A DNA stretch of 64,000 bases from Streptomyces toyocaensis (GTDB lineage: Bacteria; Actinomycetota; Actinomycetes; Streptomycetales; Streptomycetaceae): positions 247,360-311,359 of the forward strand of contig NZ_JFCB01000003.1 of assembly GCF_000725125.1 (NCBI RefSeq), read 5' to 3'. The notes beneath the pieces are model-generated. The model saw nothing but the letters and a program-made list of their open reading frames with translations. It was not told the origin of the DNA and searched no databases. This document shows positions 1 to 9,450 of this stretch, in pieces. The position numbers and the translations under genes were made by a program. Within the stretch, counting starts at the first letter, position 1, and the number at the start of each line of letters is the position of its first letter.

Positions 1-120
1 GCGTGCCGGGGGAGGTGTCGGTGGGGCATGGAGCATCTCCTCGGGTCGGTGGGGAGGTGCCGAAACCGTAGGGAGGGACGAGCGGATGCCGTAAGCCGTC
101 GGCCGGCCCCCTCCCCGGCG

Positions 121-1068
121 TTATGGAACGGGCTGTGCGGCGCGCCACTCCGCGTAGCTGTCGCTGCGGGCCGCCACGCCCTCGTGGGCCAGCCGGGCCT
201 GGGCGAGGACGGTGGCCGCGGTCTGCGCCCGCTGCGTCACCCGGTGCCAGCCCAGCAGATGCCGCCAGGTCAGTGGCGTGCCGGTGAGCGGGCGGGTGAT
301 GATCCCGGGCGTGTTCGGGAAGGTCGCCCGGCACAGTCCGACCGCCCGGCCGACCTGCACCAGGTGGACCAGGGACGAGGTGTCCGTCTCGTACATACGG
401 TGCGGGGTGAAGCCGGCACGGGCGCAGGCCGCCGTGAAGCAGTCCCCGAAGCAGCCGTCGCCCGGCACACAGGCCCACTCCTCACCGGCCAGCTCCGTCA
501 GCTCGACCTCGCCCGGGCGCGCGAGCGCGTGCCCCTCCGGCACCATGACGAACACCGGGTCGACCGCGACCTCCTGCCAGACCAGGCCCTCCGCGCCGGG
601 TGGCGGGGCCGAACCGCACGTCCCCGCGAGGGCGAAGTCCAGCCGCCCCTCGGTCAGCAGGCCGGCCAGCTCCCGTTCGGACCAGGAGGTGCAGGTGGTC
701 ACCCGCGCGTCGGGCGTCACGTCCGCGAGCCGGTCCACCACGGCGCCGAGGAGGGGGCCGTGGGTGCCGCCCAGCCGGAGGCACGCCGTCGCACGGGATG
801 TCCGGGCGAAGCGGGCCGCCTCCTGCTGCAGCTCGGTCACCGCGGGCAGCACGATCCGGCTGCGCTCCAGCACGAGTTCGCCCAGCGCGGTGGCCCGCAC
901 GCCGTGCCGCCCCCGCTCGAACAGCTCGCCCCCCAGGGCGCGTTCGATCCGCTTGAGCTGGGCGCTCAGCGCGGGCTGCGCTAGCCCCAGGTCGGTCGCC
1001 GCCCGGGTGAGACTGCCCGCGTCCGCGATCGCCCGGATCGTTCTCAGATGCCGCAACTCCAGCTCCAT
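121..1068 (-). CDS. LysR-family transcriptional regulator
   Basis: A 315-residue LysR-type regulator. The N-terminal winged helix-turn-helix lies at about residues 3-62 (LRHLRTIRAIADAGS, then QPALSAQLKRIE in the recognition helix). An effector-binding domain of periplasmic-binding-protein type fills the rest (about 90-300). The ATG at 1068 gives the usual short N-terminus MELELRHLR. The frame is open further upstream, but a longer protein would overlap the neighbouring tetR-type gene and add low-complexity residues. No strong ribosome-binding site is visible. It lies downstream of, and on the same strand as, the TetR gene, so it may be read from the same promoter region. The target is unknown; no divergently transcribed partner lies next to it in the window. 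Confidence 0.85.
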   Translation of the reverse strand: MELELRHLRTIRAIADAGSLTRAATDLGLAQPALSAQLKRIERALGGELFERGRHGVRATALGELVLERSRIVLPAVTELQQEAARFARTSRATACLRLGGTHGPLLGAVVDRLADVTPDARVTTCTSWSERELAGLLTEGRLDFALAGTCGSAPPPGAEGLVWQEVAVDPVFVMVPEGHALARPGEVELTELAGEEWACVPGDGCFGDCFTAACARAGFTPHRMYETDTSSLVHLVQVGRAVGLCRATFPNTPGIITRPLTGTPLTWRHLLGWHRVTQRAQTAATVLAQARLAHEGVAARSDSYAEWRAAQPVP

Positions 1069-1162
1069 GAGGGGAGCTTGCGGCGTGGGAGGGGCGGGGG
1101 CAAGGGGTTGGTACGGACCTGCTGTCCGGTCGGCTGTCGGCGCGGGTGGCGCGGGCCGGTCG

Positions 1163-1753
1163 TCAGCGGGGTGCGCGCAGCCCGTCGACGAGGACACCGG
1201 CCAGCCGGCGCGCGTCGTAACCCGGATCGCTCTCCGCGCCGATGCAGAGGTTCCCGACGCCGCGCATGAGGGTGAGGGCGTCGATGTCGGTGCGGATCTC
1301 ACGGGCGGAGATCGCGGCGTCGAGCAGCTCGGCGCAGACGGGCAGGAGACGGTCGACGAAGTAGGTGTGCAGTCCTTCGAAGCCGCTGTCGCCGGAGCGC
1401 AGGACGGCGGCGAGTCCGTGCTTGGTGACCAGGAAGTCGACGAAGAGGTCGATCCACTGCCGCAGGGCGGCGTGCGGGGTCGCGGCGGCGGCCAGGAGGG
1501 CCGGCCCGGCCTCGGCGCAGGCGTCCACCTGGTGCCGGTAGACGGCGATGATCAGGTCGGCCCGGGTCGGGAAGTGGCGGTAGAGGGTGCCGAGCCCGAC
1601 GCCGGCCCGGGACGCGATGTCGCGCACCGGGGCGTTCACACCCGACGTGAGGAAGGCCGCGACGGCCGCCTCGAGCAGCGTCTCCTTGTTGCGCCGGGCG
1701 TCCTTCCGCCGTGCCCGGTCCCCGGGCCCGGCGCCCTCGTCGCTCTGGTTCAC
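1163..1753 (-). CDS. TetR-family transcriptional repressor
   Basis: A 196-residue TetR regulator. The DNA-binding domain covers about residues 15-65: an N-terminal basic segment, then ASRAGVGLGTLYRHFPTRADL as the helix-turn-helix and following helix. The remainder is an all-helical ligand and dimerisation domain resembling the AKR- or oxidoreductase-linked TetR proteins common in actinomycetes. The GTG at 1753 follows a good GGAGGA ribosome-binding site about nine bases upstream. It is divergent from the aldo/keto reductase gene, and the 165-base gap between them holds two similar inverted repeats. This strongly suggests it represses both itself and the reductase. The inducer cannot be inferred. 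Confidence 0.9.
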   Translation of the reverse strand: MNQSDEGAGPGDRARRKDARRNKETLLEAAVAAFLTSGVNAPVRDIASRAGVGLGTLYRHFPTRADLIIAVYRHQVDACAEAGPALLAAAATPHAALRQWIDLFVDFLVTKHGLAAVLRSGDSGFEGLHTYFVDRLLPVCAELLDAAISAREIRTDIDALTLMRGVGNLCIGAESDPGYDARRLAGVLVDGLRAPR

Positions 1754-1836
1754 CGCGTTGTTCCTCCAGCTCTCGCGCGCTCCCGCATGGTCTCACGCAT
1801 GCCCGCGCACGCTCACTCCTCGGGGCGCTTGCCAAA

Positions 1837-1885
1837 ACGGAACAGTGTTCCGTATCGTTTCGAGCGTACCGGAACGGCGTTCCGT
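1837..1885. promoter_or_regulatory. Twin palindromic operator for the divergent TetR/AKR pair
   Basis: Two near-perfect 17-base palindromes sit in the divergent gap. They are ACGGAACAGTGTTCCGT at 1837-1853 and CCGGAACGGCGTTCCGT at 1869-1885, sharing the arms CGGAAC/GTTCCG. The repeat-to-repeat distance is 32 bases, about three helical turns, so two dimers would bind the same DNA face. The reductase start is 33 bases beyond the second copy. Binding by the adjacent TetR protein is inferred from position and symmetry. Confidence 0.7.
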
Positions 1886-1918
1886 TTCTGATTCCTTCTG
1901 TCATGAGGAGACACAGTC

Positions 1919-2938
1919 ATGCGATACCGCACCCTCGGCCGGACCGGCGTCCAGGTCAGCACGCTCGCGCTCGGCGCGATGAACTTCGGCGCGATCGGGC
2001 GCACCGGCCAGGAGGAGGCCACCGCCATCGTCGACGCCGCCCTGGAGGCCGGTGTCAACGTCATCGACACAGCCGACCGGTACGGCGACGGGGAGTCGGA
2101 GGAGATGGTCGGCAAGGCCATCGCCGGGCGCCGCGACGACATCGTGCTGGCCACGAAGGCGACCATGCCGATGGGGGAGGAGCGCAACCACCGGGGCGGT
2201 TCGCGCCGCTGGCTCGTCACCGCGCTGGAGGACAGCCTGCGCCGGCTCGGCGTCGACCACGTCGACCTCTACCAGATGCACCGCTGGGACCCGGCCACCA
2301 GTGACGAGGAGACCCTGTCGGCACTCACCGACCTGCAACGCGCTGGGAAAATACGCTACTTCGGCTCCTCCACCTTCCCCGCGTACCGCATCGTGCAGGC
2401 GCAGTGGGCCGCGCGGGAGCTGCGCCTGGGCCGGTACGTCACCGAGCAGCCCAGCTACTCGATCCTGCAGCGCGGCGTCGAGGCCCATGTCCTGCCGGTG
2501 ACCGAGGAGTACGGGCTCGGCGTGCTGGCGTGGAGCCCGCTGGCCTCGGGCTGGCTGTCGGGCGCGGTACGCGCGGGACGCGACGTCACCACGCACCGCT
2601 CGACGGTCATGCCGGACCGCTTCGACCCCGCGCTCCCCGCCAACCGGGCCCGGCTCGACGCCGTCGAGCGGCTGGCCGCGGTCGCCGACGAGGCCGGACT
2701 GACGATGATCCAGCTTGCGCTCGGCTTCGTGACGGCGCATCCCGGTGTGACCAGCGCGCTCATCGGTCCTCGCACGGTGGACCACCTGCGGGCGCAGCTC
2801 GCCGCCGCCGACACCGTGCTCCCCGCCGACGTGCTCGACGCCGTCGACGCGATCGTCGCTCCCGGCACCGACCTGGCGCCCCACGAGAAGCACGACACGC
2901 CGCCCTCGCTGCTCGACGCCTCTCTGCGCCGCCGCTGA
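1919..2938 (+). CDS. Aldo/keto reductase
   Basis: A 339-residue NADP(H)-dependent aldo/keto reductase with the (beta/alpha)8 fold. Visible family features are the N-terminal LGRTGVQVSTLALGAMNFG, the catalytic Asp/Tyr segment DTADRYGDGESEEMVG, the catalytic Lys in ATKATMP, the His in HVDLYQMHRWDP, and the cofactor-binding C-terminal stretch with SALIGPRTVDHL. Length fits the AKR11/12-like bacterial family. The ATG at 1919 has GAGGAG eight bases upstream. It is divergent from the TetR gene and lies just beyond two operator-like palindromes, so it is probably de-repressed by an electrophile or carbonyl ligand. The physiological substrate is unknown. Confidence 0.9.
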   Translation: MRYRTLGRTGVQVSTLALGAMNFGAIGRTGQEEATAIVDAALEAGVNVIDTADRYGDGESEEMVGKAIAGRRDDIVLATKATMPMGEERNHRGGSRRWLVTALEDSLRRLGVDHVDLYQMHRWDPATSDEETLSALTDLQRAGKIRYFGSSTFPAYRIVQAQWAARELRLGRYVTEQPSYSILQRGVEAHVLPVTEEYGLGVLAWSPLASGWLSGAVRAGRDVTTHRSTVMPDRFDPALPANRARLDAVERLAAVADEAGLTMIQLALGFVTAHPGVTSALIGPRTVDHLRAQLAAADTVLPADVLDAVDAIVAPGTDLAPHEKHDTPPSLLDASLRRR

Positions 2939-3004
2939 CCGGAACAGCGGCGCGCACGGGTATTGACGCGCCGCTCGGCCAGACCTTAGCGTCCGCCCAT
3001 CCCT

Positions 3005-3032
3005 AATGTTTCGGATTTGGCTTCGAAACATT
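3005..3032. promoter_or_regulatory. Inverted repeat upstream of the xylanase gene
   Basis: AATGTTTCG (3005-3013) and CGAAACATT (3024-3032) form a perfect 9-base inverted repeat with a 10-base spacer, 32 bases before the xylanase start. The TTCGAAACATTCGA segment at 3022-3035 resembles the TTTCGAAA-type motifs described upstream of streptomycete xylanase genes. It is most likely a repressor site for xylan or xylobiose control. A 5' mRNA hairpin is the alternative. Confidence 0.5.
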
Positions 3033-3063
3033 CGAGAACGACGATGGGAATGAGACTCCCCGC

Positions 3064-4218
3064 ATGAGATCCATTCGTTTCGCCACCGTGGCCGTCGCCA
3101 CCGCCGCTCTGACGCTGCCGCTCCTGGCGGGCACGGCGACCGCCGACCCGTCCGCCGGCCGGAAGGCCCCGCCGCACTCCAACGCCGCGTTCGACCGGCT
3201 GCGTGCGGCCGCTCCCGAGGGCTTCGTCGTGGGCACCGCCGTGGCAGGCGGCGGCCACCACCTGGAGCAGGACTACCCGGACCCCTTCACGTACGACAAG
3301 GAGTACCGGAAGCACCTGGGACGCCAGTTCAGCTCGGTCTCCCCCGAGAACCAGATGAAGTGGGACTACATCCACCCCGAGCGGGACCGCTACGACTTCG
3401 GGCAGGCCGACGCCATCGTCGAGTTCGCCAAGCGCCACAAGCAGGTCGTGCGCGGCCACACCCTGCTGTGGCACAGCCAGAACCCGGCCTGGCTGGAGGA
3501 GGGCGACTTCTCGCAGGAGGAGCTGCGCTCCCTCCTGCACGACCACATCACCACCGTCGTCGGCCGCTACGCCGGCAAGATCCAGCAGTGGGACGTCGCC
3601 AATGAGATCTTCGACGACCAGGGCAAGCTGCGCACCCAGGACAACATCTGGATCCGCGAGCTGGGGCCGGGCATCGTCGCGGACGCCTTCCGCTGGGCCC
3701 ACGAGGCCGACCCCGAGGCGAAGCTGTTCTTCAACGACTACAACGTGGAGGGTGTCAACGCGAAGAGCGACGCCTACTACACCCTCATCCAGGACCTGCT
3801 GAAGCAGGGCGTGCCCGTGGACGGCTTCTCCGTCCAGGGACACCTGAGCACGCGCTACGGCTTCCCGGGCGACCTGGAGGGCAACCTGCGCCGCTTCGAC
3901 GCGCTCGGCCTGGAGACCGCCGTCACCGAGCTGGACGTCCGCATGGACCTGCCGGAAAGCGGTGTGCCCACCGAGGCCCAGGAGCGGAAGCAGGCCGACT
4001 ACTACCAGCGGATGCTCCAGGCGTGCCTGGCCGTCGAAGGCTGCAACTCGTTCACCATCTGGGGCTTCACCGACAAGTACTCATGGGTGCCGGTGTTCTT
4101 CGAGGGTGAGGGCTTTGCGAACGTCATGACCGACGACTTCGCGCGCAAGCCCGCCTTCTACGCGCTGCGGGACACGCTGAAGGAGGCGCGGCACGACGAC
4201 TGCGAGAAGCGCCGGTAG
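3064..4218 (+). CDS. Secreted endo-1,4-beta-xylanase, GH10
   Basis: A 384-residue extracellular xylanase that cleaves internal beta-1,4 bonds of xylan. It has an export signal with a basic n-region (MRSIR), a hydrophobic core and a likely cleavage after ATA at residue 27. The rest is a single GH10 (beta/alpha)8 domain. The acid/base Glu lies in WDVANE at residue 181 and the nucleophile Glu in TELD at residue 289. SPENQMKWD and GHTLLWHSQ are typical subsite motifs. It ends soon after the catalytic domain with no carbohydrate-binding module, unlike many larger Streptomyces xylanases. An operator-like inverted repeat precedes it and a strong terminator follows, so it is probably monocistronic. 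Confidence 0.95.
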   Translation: MRSIRFATVAVATAALTLPLLAGTATADPSAGRKAPPHSNAAFDRLRAAAPEGFVVGTAVAGGGHHLEQDYPDPFTYDKEYRKHLGRQFSSVSPENQMKWDYIHPERDRYDFGQADAIVEFAKRHKQVVRGHTLLWHSQNPAWLEEGDFSQEELRSLLHDHITTVVGRYAGKIQQWDVANEIFDDQGKLRTQDNIWIRELGPGIVADAFRWAHEADPEAKLFFNDYNVEGVNAKSDAYYTLIQDLLKQGVPVDGFSVQGHLSTRYGFPGDLEGNLRRFDALGLETAVTELDVRMDLPESGVPTEAQERKQADYYQRMLQACLAVEGCNSFTIWGFTDKYSWVPVFFEGEGFANVMTDDFARKPAFYALRDTLKEARHDDCEKRR

Positions 4219-4229
4219 AACCGGCACAG

Positions 4230-4264
4230 GCCCCCGGACGGGCGGCACACACCCGTCCGGGGGC
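4230..4264 (+). terminator. Terminator hairpin after the xylanase gene
   Basis: GCCCCCGGACGGG (4230-4242) pairs perfectly with CCCGTCCGGGGGC (4252-4264) across a 9-base loop. It starts 11 bases after the xylanase stop codon. No long T-run follows, which is common for Streptomyces terminators. Confidence 0.75.
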
Positions 4265-4290
4265 ATCCTCCTCTTCCGACCCCGCGGGCC

Positions 4291-4470
4291 TCACGCCCTA
4301 CGGGCCACCGCCACATAGGCCCCGCTGTGGACGCCGTCCTGCCCGGGAACCGGCTCCCCGAGCTCCGGATGCCACTCCTCGGCCGCCGCGATGCCGGCGT
4401 CGACGATCTCCAGCCCCTCGAAGAACCGGGTGCCGGGCGCCAGCGCCTCCGTGAGCCGCTCCACCAGCTC
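4291..4470 (-). pseudogene. Remnant of an S-adenosyl methyltransferase (PF04672-like), C-terminal end only
   Basis: Reading the minus strand from 4470 to the TGA at 4291-4293 gives 59 sense codons that include PGTRFFEGLEIVDAGI, EEWHPE and GAYVAVARRA. This resembles the last part of the DUF574/PF04672 SAM-dependent methyltransferases that are abundant in Streptomyces and often lie beside XRE/DUF397 pairs, as here. An in-frame TAG at 4471-4473 precedes it, and no convincing N-terminal part of the family follows upstream, so only the tail survives. The rest of the gap, 4471-4711, holds no gene I can support. Family assignment is by motif memory and is moderate. Confidence 0.5.
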
Positions 4471-4711
4471 CTACGCCCCGTCGGTGGCGTAAGACGCAGT
4501 TCGGCCACCCAGGTTGGAAGCGCAGCCGCTCGAACGTGTGAATTGCGCGTTCTGCCCGCACCGGGGTTCATGTCGCGATCTAACGTGAGTTGTGGCGGTT
4601 CGGTTCACCTGTGGTGACTGTCCGTCGGTTGTCCGGTGCTGTCCGGGCTGACGGGGCGGTTGGTGCGGGTAGGGCGCCGCGGTACGGCGCGGGACGACGG
4701 AGGGGTGCGGC

Positions 4712-5590
4712 ATGACAGCAGTCGACGGTGAGGCGGTACGGCTCAAGGGGGAGGCGGACGAGCCGGGGTGGGAGGTGGACCCGGACGACGAGTGGGGTGT
4801 CGCGGTCATCACCACGGTGGGGCGGCAGTTGAAGCTGCGGCGCGAGGCGGCGGGGATGCGGGCCGGCGAGTTCGGGAGGGCGATCGGGTACGGGGAGGAC
4901 CTTGTCTACAAGGTCGAGGGCGGGAAGCGGATTCCGCAGCGGGAGTATCTGGACAGGGCCGACGAGGTGCTGGGGGCGGGTGGGCTGCTCTCGGCGGCAT
5001 GGGAGGACGTGAAGAAGGTCCGGTACCCGAGAAAGGTCCGGGAACTGGCCAAGCTGGAGGCGCAGGCGGTCGAGATCGGTGTGTACGAAAGCATCAGCAT
5101 CAACGGTCTGCTGCAGACGTCGGAGCATGCGCGAGCCCTGTTCGAGGTATGGCAGCCCGCCTATTCGGAAGAGGACTTGGAGCGCGTGCTGGCAGCACGA
5201 ATGGCTCGCCAGGTCATCTTCGAGCGTTCACCCGCGCCCGCGCTGAGCTTTGTCGAGGAAGAAGCGGCTCTGCGACGTCGTGTGGGGAGCACAATGGTGT
5301 GTCGGCGGCAGCTCGAACATCTGCTGGAGGTGGGTCGGCTGCGCAACGTCACCCTCCAAGTGATGCCGACGAGTAGCAAAGCCCACCCCGGACTGAGCGG
5401 AAGGATCGAGATCCTGAAGTTCGCGGACGGAACTGCTGTGGGGCGATCGGACGGCGCATTCAACGGCCGCCCCACCTCGGACCCGAAGCAGCTCCGCATC
5501 CTTGAGCTGCGGTATGGCACCATCCGAGCTCAGGCGCTCCCGCCCGAGGAGTCGCTGGCCCTCATCGAGCAAGTGCTTGGAGAGACATGA
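4712..5590 (+). CDS. XRE-family helix-turn-helix regulator with DUF5753 domain
   Basis: A 292-residue cytoplasmic regulator. Residues about 33-90 form a lambda-repressor-like helix-turn-helix (GRQLKLRREAAGM and GEDLVYKVEGGKRIPQ). Residues about 110-285 are the DUF5753 ligand-like domain common to the many Streptomyces WhiJ-like regulators. The ATG at 4712 follows a GGAGGGG site. Its stop overlaps the next start as ATGA, so it is translationally coupled to the DUF397 protein. Such pairs are known or suspected to control development and antibiotic production, with the small partner modulating the DNA-binding protein. The specific target is unknown. Confidence 0.9.
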   Translation: MTAVDGEAVRLKGEADEPGWEVDPDDEWGVAVITTVGRQLKLRREAAGMRAGEFGRAIGYGEDLVYKVEGGKRIPQREYLDRADEVLGAGGLLSAAWEDVKKVRYPRKVRELAKLEAQAVEIGVYESISINGLLQTSEHARALFEVWQPAYSEEDLERVLAARMARQVIFERSPAPALSFVEEEAALRRRVGSTMVCRRQLEHLLEVGRLRNVTLQVMPTSSKAHPGLSGRIEILKFADGTAVGRSDGAFNGRPTSDPKQLRILELRYGTIRAQALPPEESLALIEQVLGET

Positions 5591-5796
5591 CACGCAAGGC
5601 CTCTGCAGGGGACGCCTCCGAGCTGAAGTGGTACAAGAGCAGCTACAGCAGCGGCCCCGACGGTGACTCCTGCGTCGAGATCGCGATAGCACCCCCCACC
5701 ATCCACGTCCGTGATTCCAAGAGCCCCGCCGGACCCCGGCTCGCGCTCACGCCGGACGCGTGGGCGAGCTTCGTGGCGTACGCGTCGGAGCGCTGA
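5587..5796 (+). CDS. DUF397 small partner protein
   Basis: A 69-residue protein of the DUF397 family, recognised from LKWYKSSYSS near the N-terminus, GDSCVEIA in the middle, VRDSKSP, and a C-terminal WASFVAYA. It starts inside the stop codon of the XRE regulator (ATGA overlap), the standard arrangement of the whiJ-type regulator and its small antagonist-like partner in Streptomyces. It is probably made in a fixed ratio with the regulator and binds it, by analogy with characterised pairs. Confidence 0.9.
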   Translation: MTRKASAGDASELKWYKSSYSSGPDGDSCVEIAIAPPTIHVRDSKSPAGPRLALTPDAWASFVAYASER

Positions 5797-5887
5797 CGCG
5801 TCAACGGTGCGCGTCGAGATCGACCTCGCGAGGTTGCCGGGATCGGTGGCACCCGCCATCCGGACTCCGTACACCCCGTCCAGATAG

Positions 5888-7414
<1,527 letters not shown>

Positions 7415-7432
7415 GCCGTAGGCACCGTCTCG

Positions 7433-8191
7433 TCACGGTGTGGGGATGCCGGCCGGACGGGCCGGGCGCCCGAAACGGACGGGGACGCCCGGTGAGTACA
7501 GCACGCTCACCGGCTCCCCGGCCGGCCTCGGCAGCCCTGCCGCGGTGATCAGGTCCTCCTCGCACTCCACCAGCTCCGCCCGGTGCAGCGGCCAGCGCGG
7601 ATGCTCGTTGGGCAGGTACATCGACCGCCCGAAGAAGGCGTTGTGCATGCCCCAGCGCGCGGTGAGGAAGTGCTCCAGCTCGGTCGGCTCCTCGACCGGC
7701 TCGCCCCGGCGCACGGTGAGACGGTTGCCGGCGCCGCGCGGCCCCGGCCAGCGCCGGGAACCGGTGTAGGTGACGGTGCCGCCGTCGAGGTGGTCGACGC
7801 TCATCCGCGACCAGAGGTACGGCATCCGGAACCCGAGGCGGGCGACCACCACCGGGATCAGCCGGGAGGCGTCCAGGGAGAGGAAGACGACGCCCCGCCG
7901 TCCGTGCGCGTCGACCGAGTAGAGGCGGACGTTGGTCTCGGGAAAGCTGCCGAGATAGGGGACACCCGGCAGACGGAGCCACCCCACGCGGTGCATCCGG
8001 AACGCGACGAGACCGACGTACGTGACTCCGTCCAGCGTGTCCGGCACCGTGCCCGGTGGCAGCAGCCCGGCCACGTCGGCCGGGTCCACCGCCCAGTGCA
8101 CGAACGTCAGGTCGAGCCAGGACTGCGTGAGCAGCGGGCGCGCGATCGCCTCCGGCGGATCGGGCGTGACGGGCTGCGGTGTCTGCGGCAC
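7433..8191 (-). CDS. DUF2071 (YqjF-like) protein
   Basis: A protein of about 252 residues of the DUF2071 family. Visible landmarks are QSWLDLTFVHWAVDP near the N-terminus, LLPPGTVPDTLDG, YVGLVAFRM, TNVRLYSVDAHGRRGVVFLS in the centre, and FLTARWGMHNAF near the C-terminus. The family has no experimentally established function that I know of; the fold is related to acetoacetate decarboxylase-like proteins. The GTG at 8191 is chosen because it gives the first plausible N-terminus (VPQTPQPV) and lies opposite the cupin gene. Longer in-frame extensions would overlap that gene. It is soluble, with no signal peptide. Confidence 0.75.
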   Translation of the reverse strand: MPQTPQPVTPDPPEAIARPLLTQSWLDLTFVHWAVDPADVAGLLPPGTVPDTLDGVTYVGLVAFRMHRVGWLRLPGVPYLGSFPETNVRLYSVDAHGRRGVVFLSLDASRLIPVVVARLGFRMPYLWSRMSVDHLDGGTVTYTGSRRWPGPRGAGNRLTVRRGEPVEEPTELEHFLTARWGMHNAFFGRSMYLPNEHPRWPLHRAELVECEEDLITAAGLPRPAGEPVSVLYSPGVPVRFGRPARPAGIPTP

Positions 8192-8314
8192 CCCGCCAGT
8201 ATCGCGGAGCGGCCCGGCAGCGGTCCGGCTCCCCGGGGGCGTGGCGGACACCGGCCACGATGTGCCCCACATGGCCCTGGCGAGCGCCGGGTCCGTCCGG
8301 GAAGGCTGGGGACC

Positions 8315-8647
8315 ATGCAGAAGCTCTCCCTCGACGCCCTCGCCCGCGAACACCTGGAACGCGCCGCCGCCGCGCCCAACGGCCGCAGCGCCGCCACCGT
8401 CTACGGCGGGCACGAACACACCCTGCGCCAGACCCTCCTCGCCCTGACCGCGGGCACGAGCCTCGCCGACCACGACAGCCCCGGCGAGGCCACCCTGCTG
8501 GTGCTGCGCGGCCGTGTCCGCCTCACCAGCGGCGAGAGCGAGTGGGAGGGCCGCACCGGCGACCTCATCGTCATCCCCCCGGCCCGTCACGGCCTCCATG
8601 CCCTGGAGGACGCGGCGGTGATCCTCACGGTCGCGCGGCGCGGATGA
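8315..8647 (+). CDS. Small cupin-fold protein
   Basis: A 110-residue single-domain cupin. The beta-barrel motif LVLRGRVRLTSG and the second cupin motif GDLIVIPPARHGLHALED are visible, including the Pro-Pro-x-x-His-x-x-His pattern that usually contributes a metal ligand. The first motif, around TSLADHDSPGEATL, keeps only part of the canonical His-x-His metal site, so the bound ligand and activity are open. The ATG at 8315 is preceded by GGAAGGCTGGGG. It is divergent from the DUF2071 gene across about 120 bases, which must contain both promoters. Confidence 0.8.
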   Translation: MQKLSLDALAREHLERAAAAPNGRSAATVYGGHEHTLRQTLLALTAGTSLADHDSPGEATLLVLRGRVRLTSGESEWEGRTGDLIVIPPARHGLHALEDAAVILTVARRG

Positions 8648-8712
8648 CGGCGCGGGCCGCGGCGGGTGACCTCCCGTGAGCACGGAGCGCCTGCCGGCGA
8701 GCCCCGTCCCGG

Positions 8713-9450
8713 TCAGACGGAATGGACGAAGTGGGTGTAGGCGGCTTCCGCGAGGCGTCCGGCGGGGGTTCCGTACGGGGCGTGGGAGAGGAAACCCGCG
8801 GTGTCGCCGTCGTACTGGAGACGGCCGGACGCGAGCACCGTGACGTGGTCGGCGTCCTCGGCGAGGTCGGCGACGTCGTGCGTGGACATCAGGACGTGGA
8901 TCCGCCTCGTCGCGGCGGCAGCGGCGATGACGTCGCGGAACACACGCCGCTGGGCGGGGTCCATGCCGGCGGTGGGCTCGTCCAGGAGCAGGACGCGGCA
9001 GTCGTGGACCAGGGCCGAGGCGACTCCCAGCCGGCGGAGCTGCCCGCCGGACAGCTTGGCGGCCTTCTGACCGGCGTGCTCGGCCATGTTCACCAGGCGG
9101 AGAGCGTCCTGCGCCCGGGTCCAGGCGTCGGTGCGGCTCATGCCCTTCAACCAGCCGGTGTAGGCGACCTGCTCGCGGCAGGTCAGACCGGGGGCCGCGG
9201 TGATGTTCTGGGGCATCCAGGAGACGTGGCGGCGGTACGCGCGTGCGCGGGAGTCCAGGTCGTCGAACATGACGTGGCCGGCCTGGGGCTCGACAACGGC
9301 GGCGGCGAGTTTGAGGGACGTGGACTTCCCCGCGCCGTTGGGACCGAGGAGGATCGTCACCCCTTCACGGACGCGGTAGGTGAAGCCGTCCAGCACGGGC
9401 CGGCTGCGGCGCTTGTAACGGTAGGTGCAGTGGGTGAAGGAGACGGTCAC
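8713..9450 (-). CDS. ABC transporter ATP-binding protein
   Basis: A 245-residue nucleotide-binding subunit with all motor motifs intact. Walker A is GPNGAGKST (36-44), the signature LSGGQ (133-137), Walker B VLLLDEP with the catalytic Glu at 158, and the H-loop STHD. The Q-loop is in SWMPQN. It is the last gene of a four-gene minus-strand operon. Its GTG start overlaps the stop of the upstream membrane gene (GTGA), so it is translationally coupled to it. With one or both membrane proteins it should form an exporter-type transporter of the ABC-2 or BcrA-like kind, probably concerned with the secreted protein encoded first in the operon. Confidence 0.9.
   Translation of the reverse strand: MTVSFTHCTYRYKRRSRPVLDGFTYRVREGVTILLGPNGAGKSTSLKLAAAVVEPQAGHVMFDDLDSRARAYRRHVSWMPQNITAAPGLTCREQVAYTGWLKGMSRTDAWTRAQDALRLVNMAEHAGQKAAKLSGGQLRRLGVASALVHDCRVLLLDEPTAGMDPAQRRVFRDVIAAAAATRRIHVLMSTHDVADLAEDADHVTVLASGRLQYDGDTAGFLSHAPYGTPAGRLAEAAYTHFVHSV

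Noticed and set aside
1..120. Possible end of a gene at the left edge
   Set aside because: No frame in the first 120 bases shows a recognisable protein end; left unannotated.
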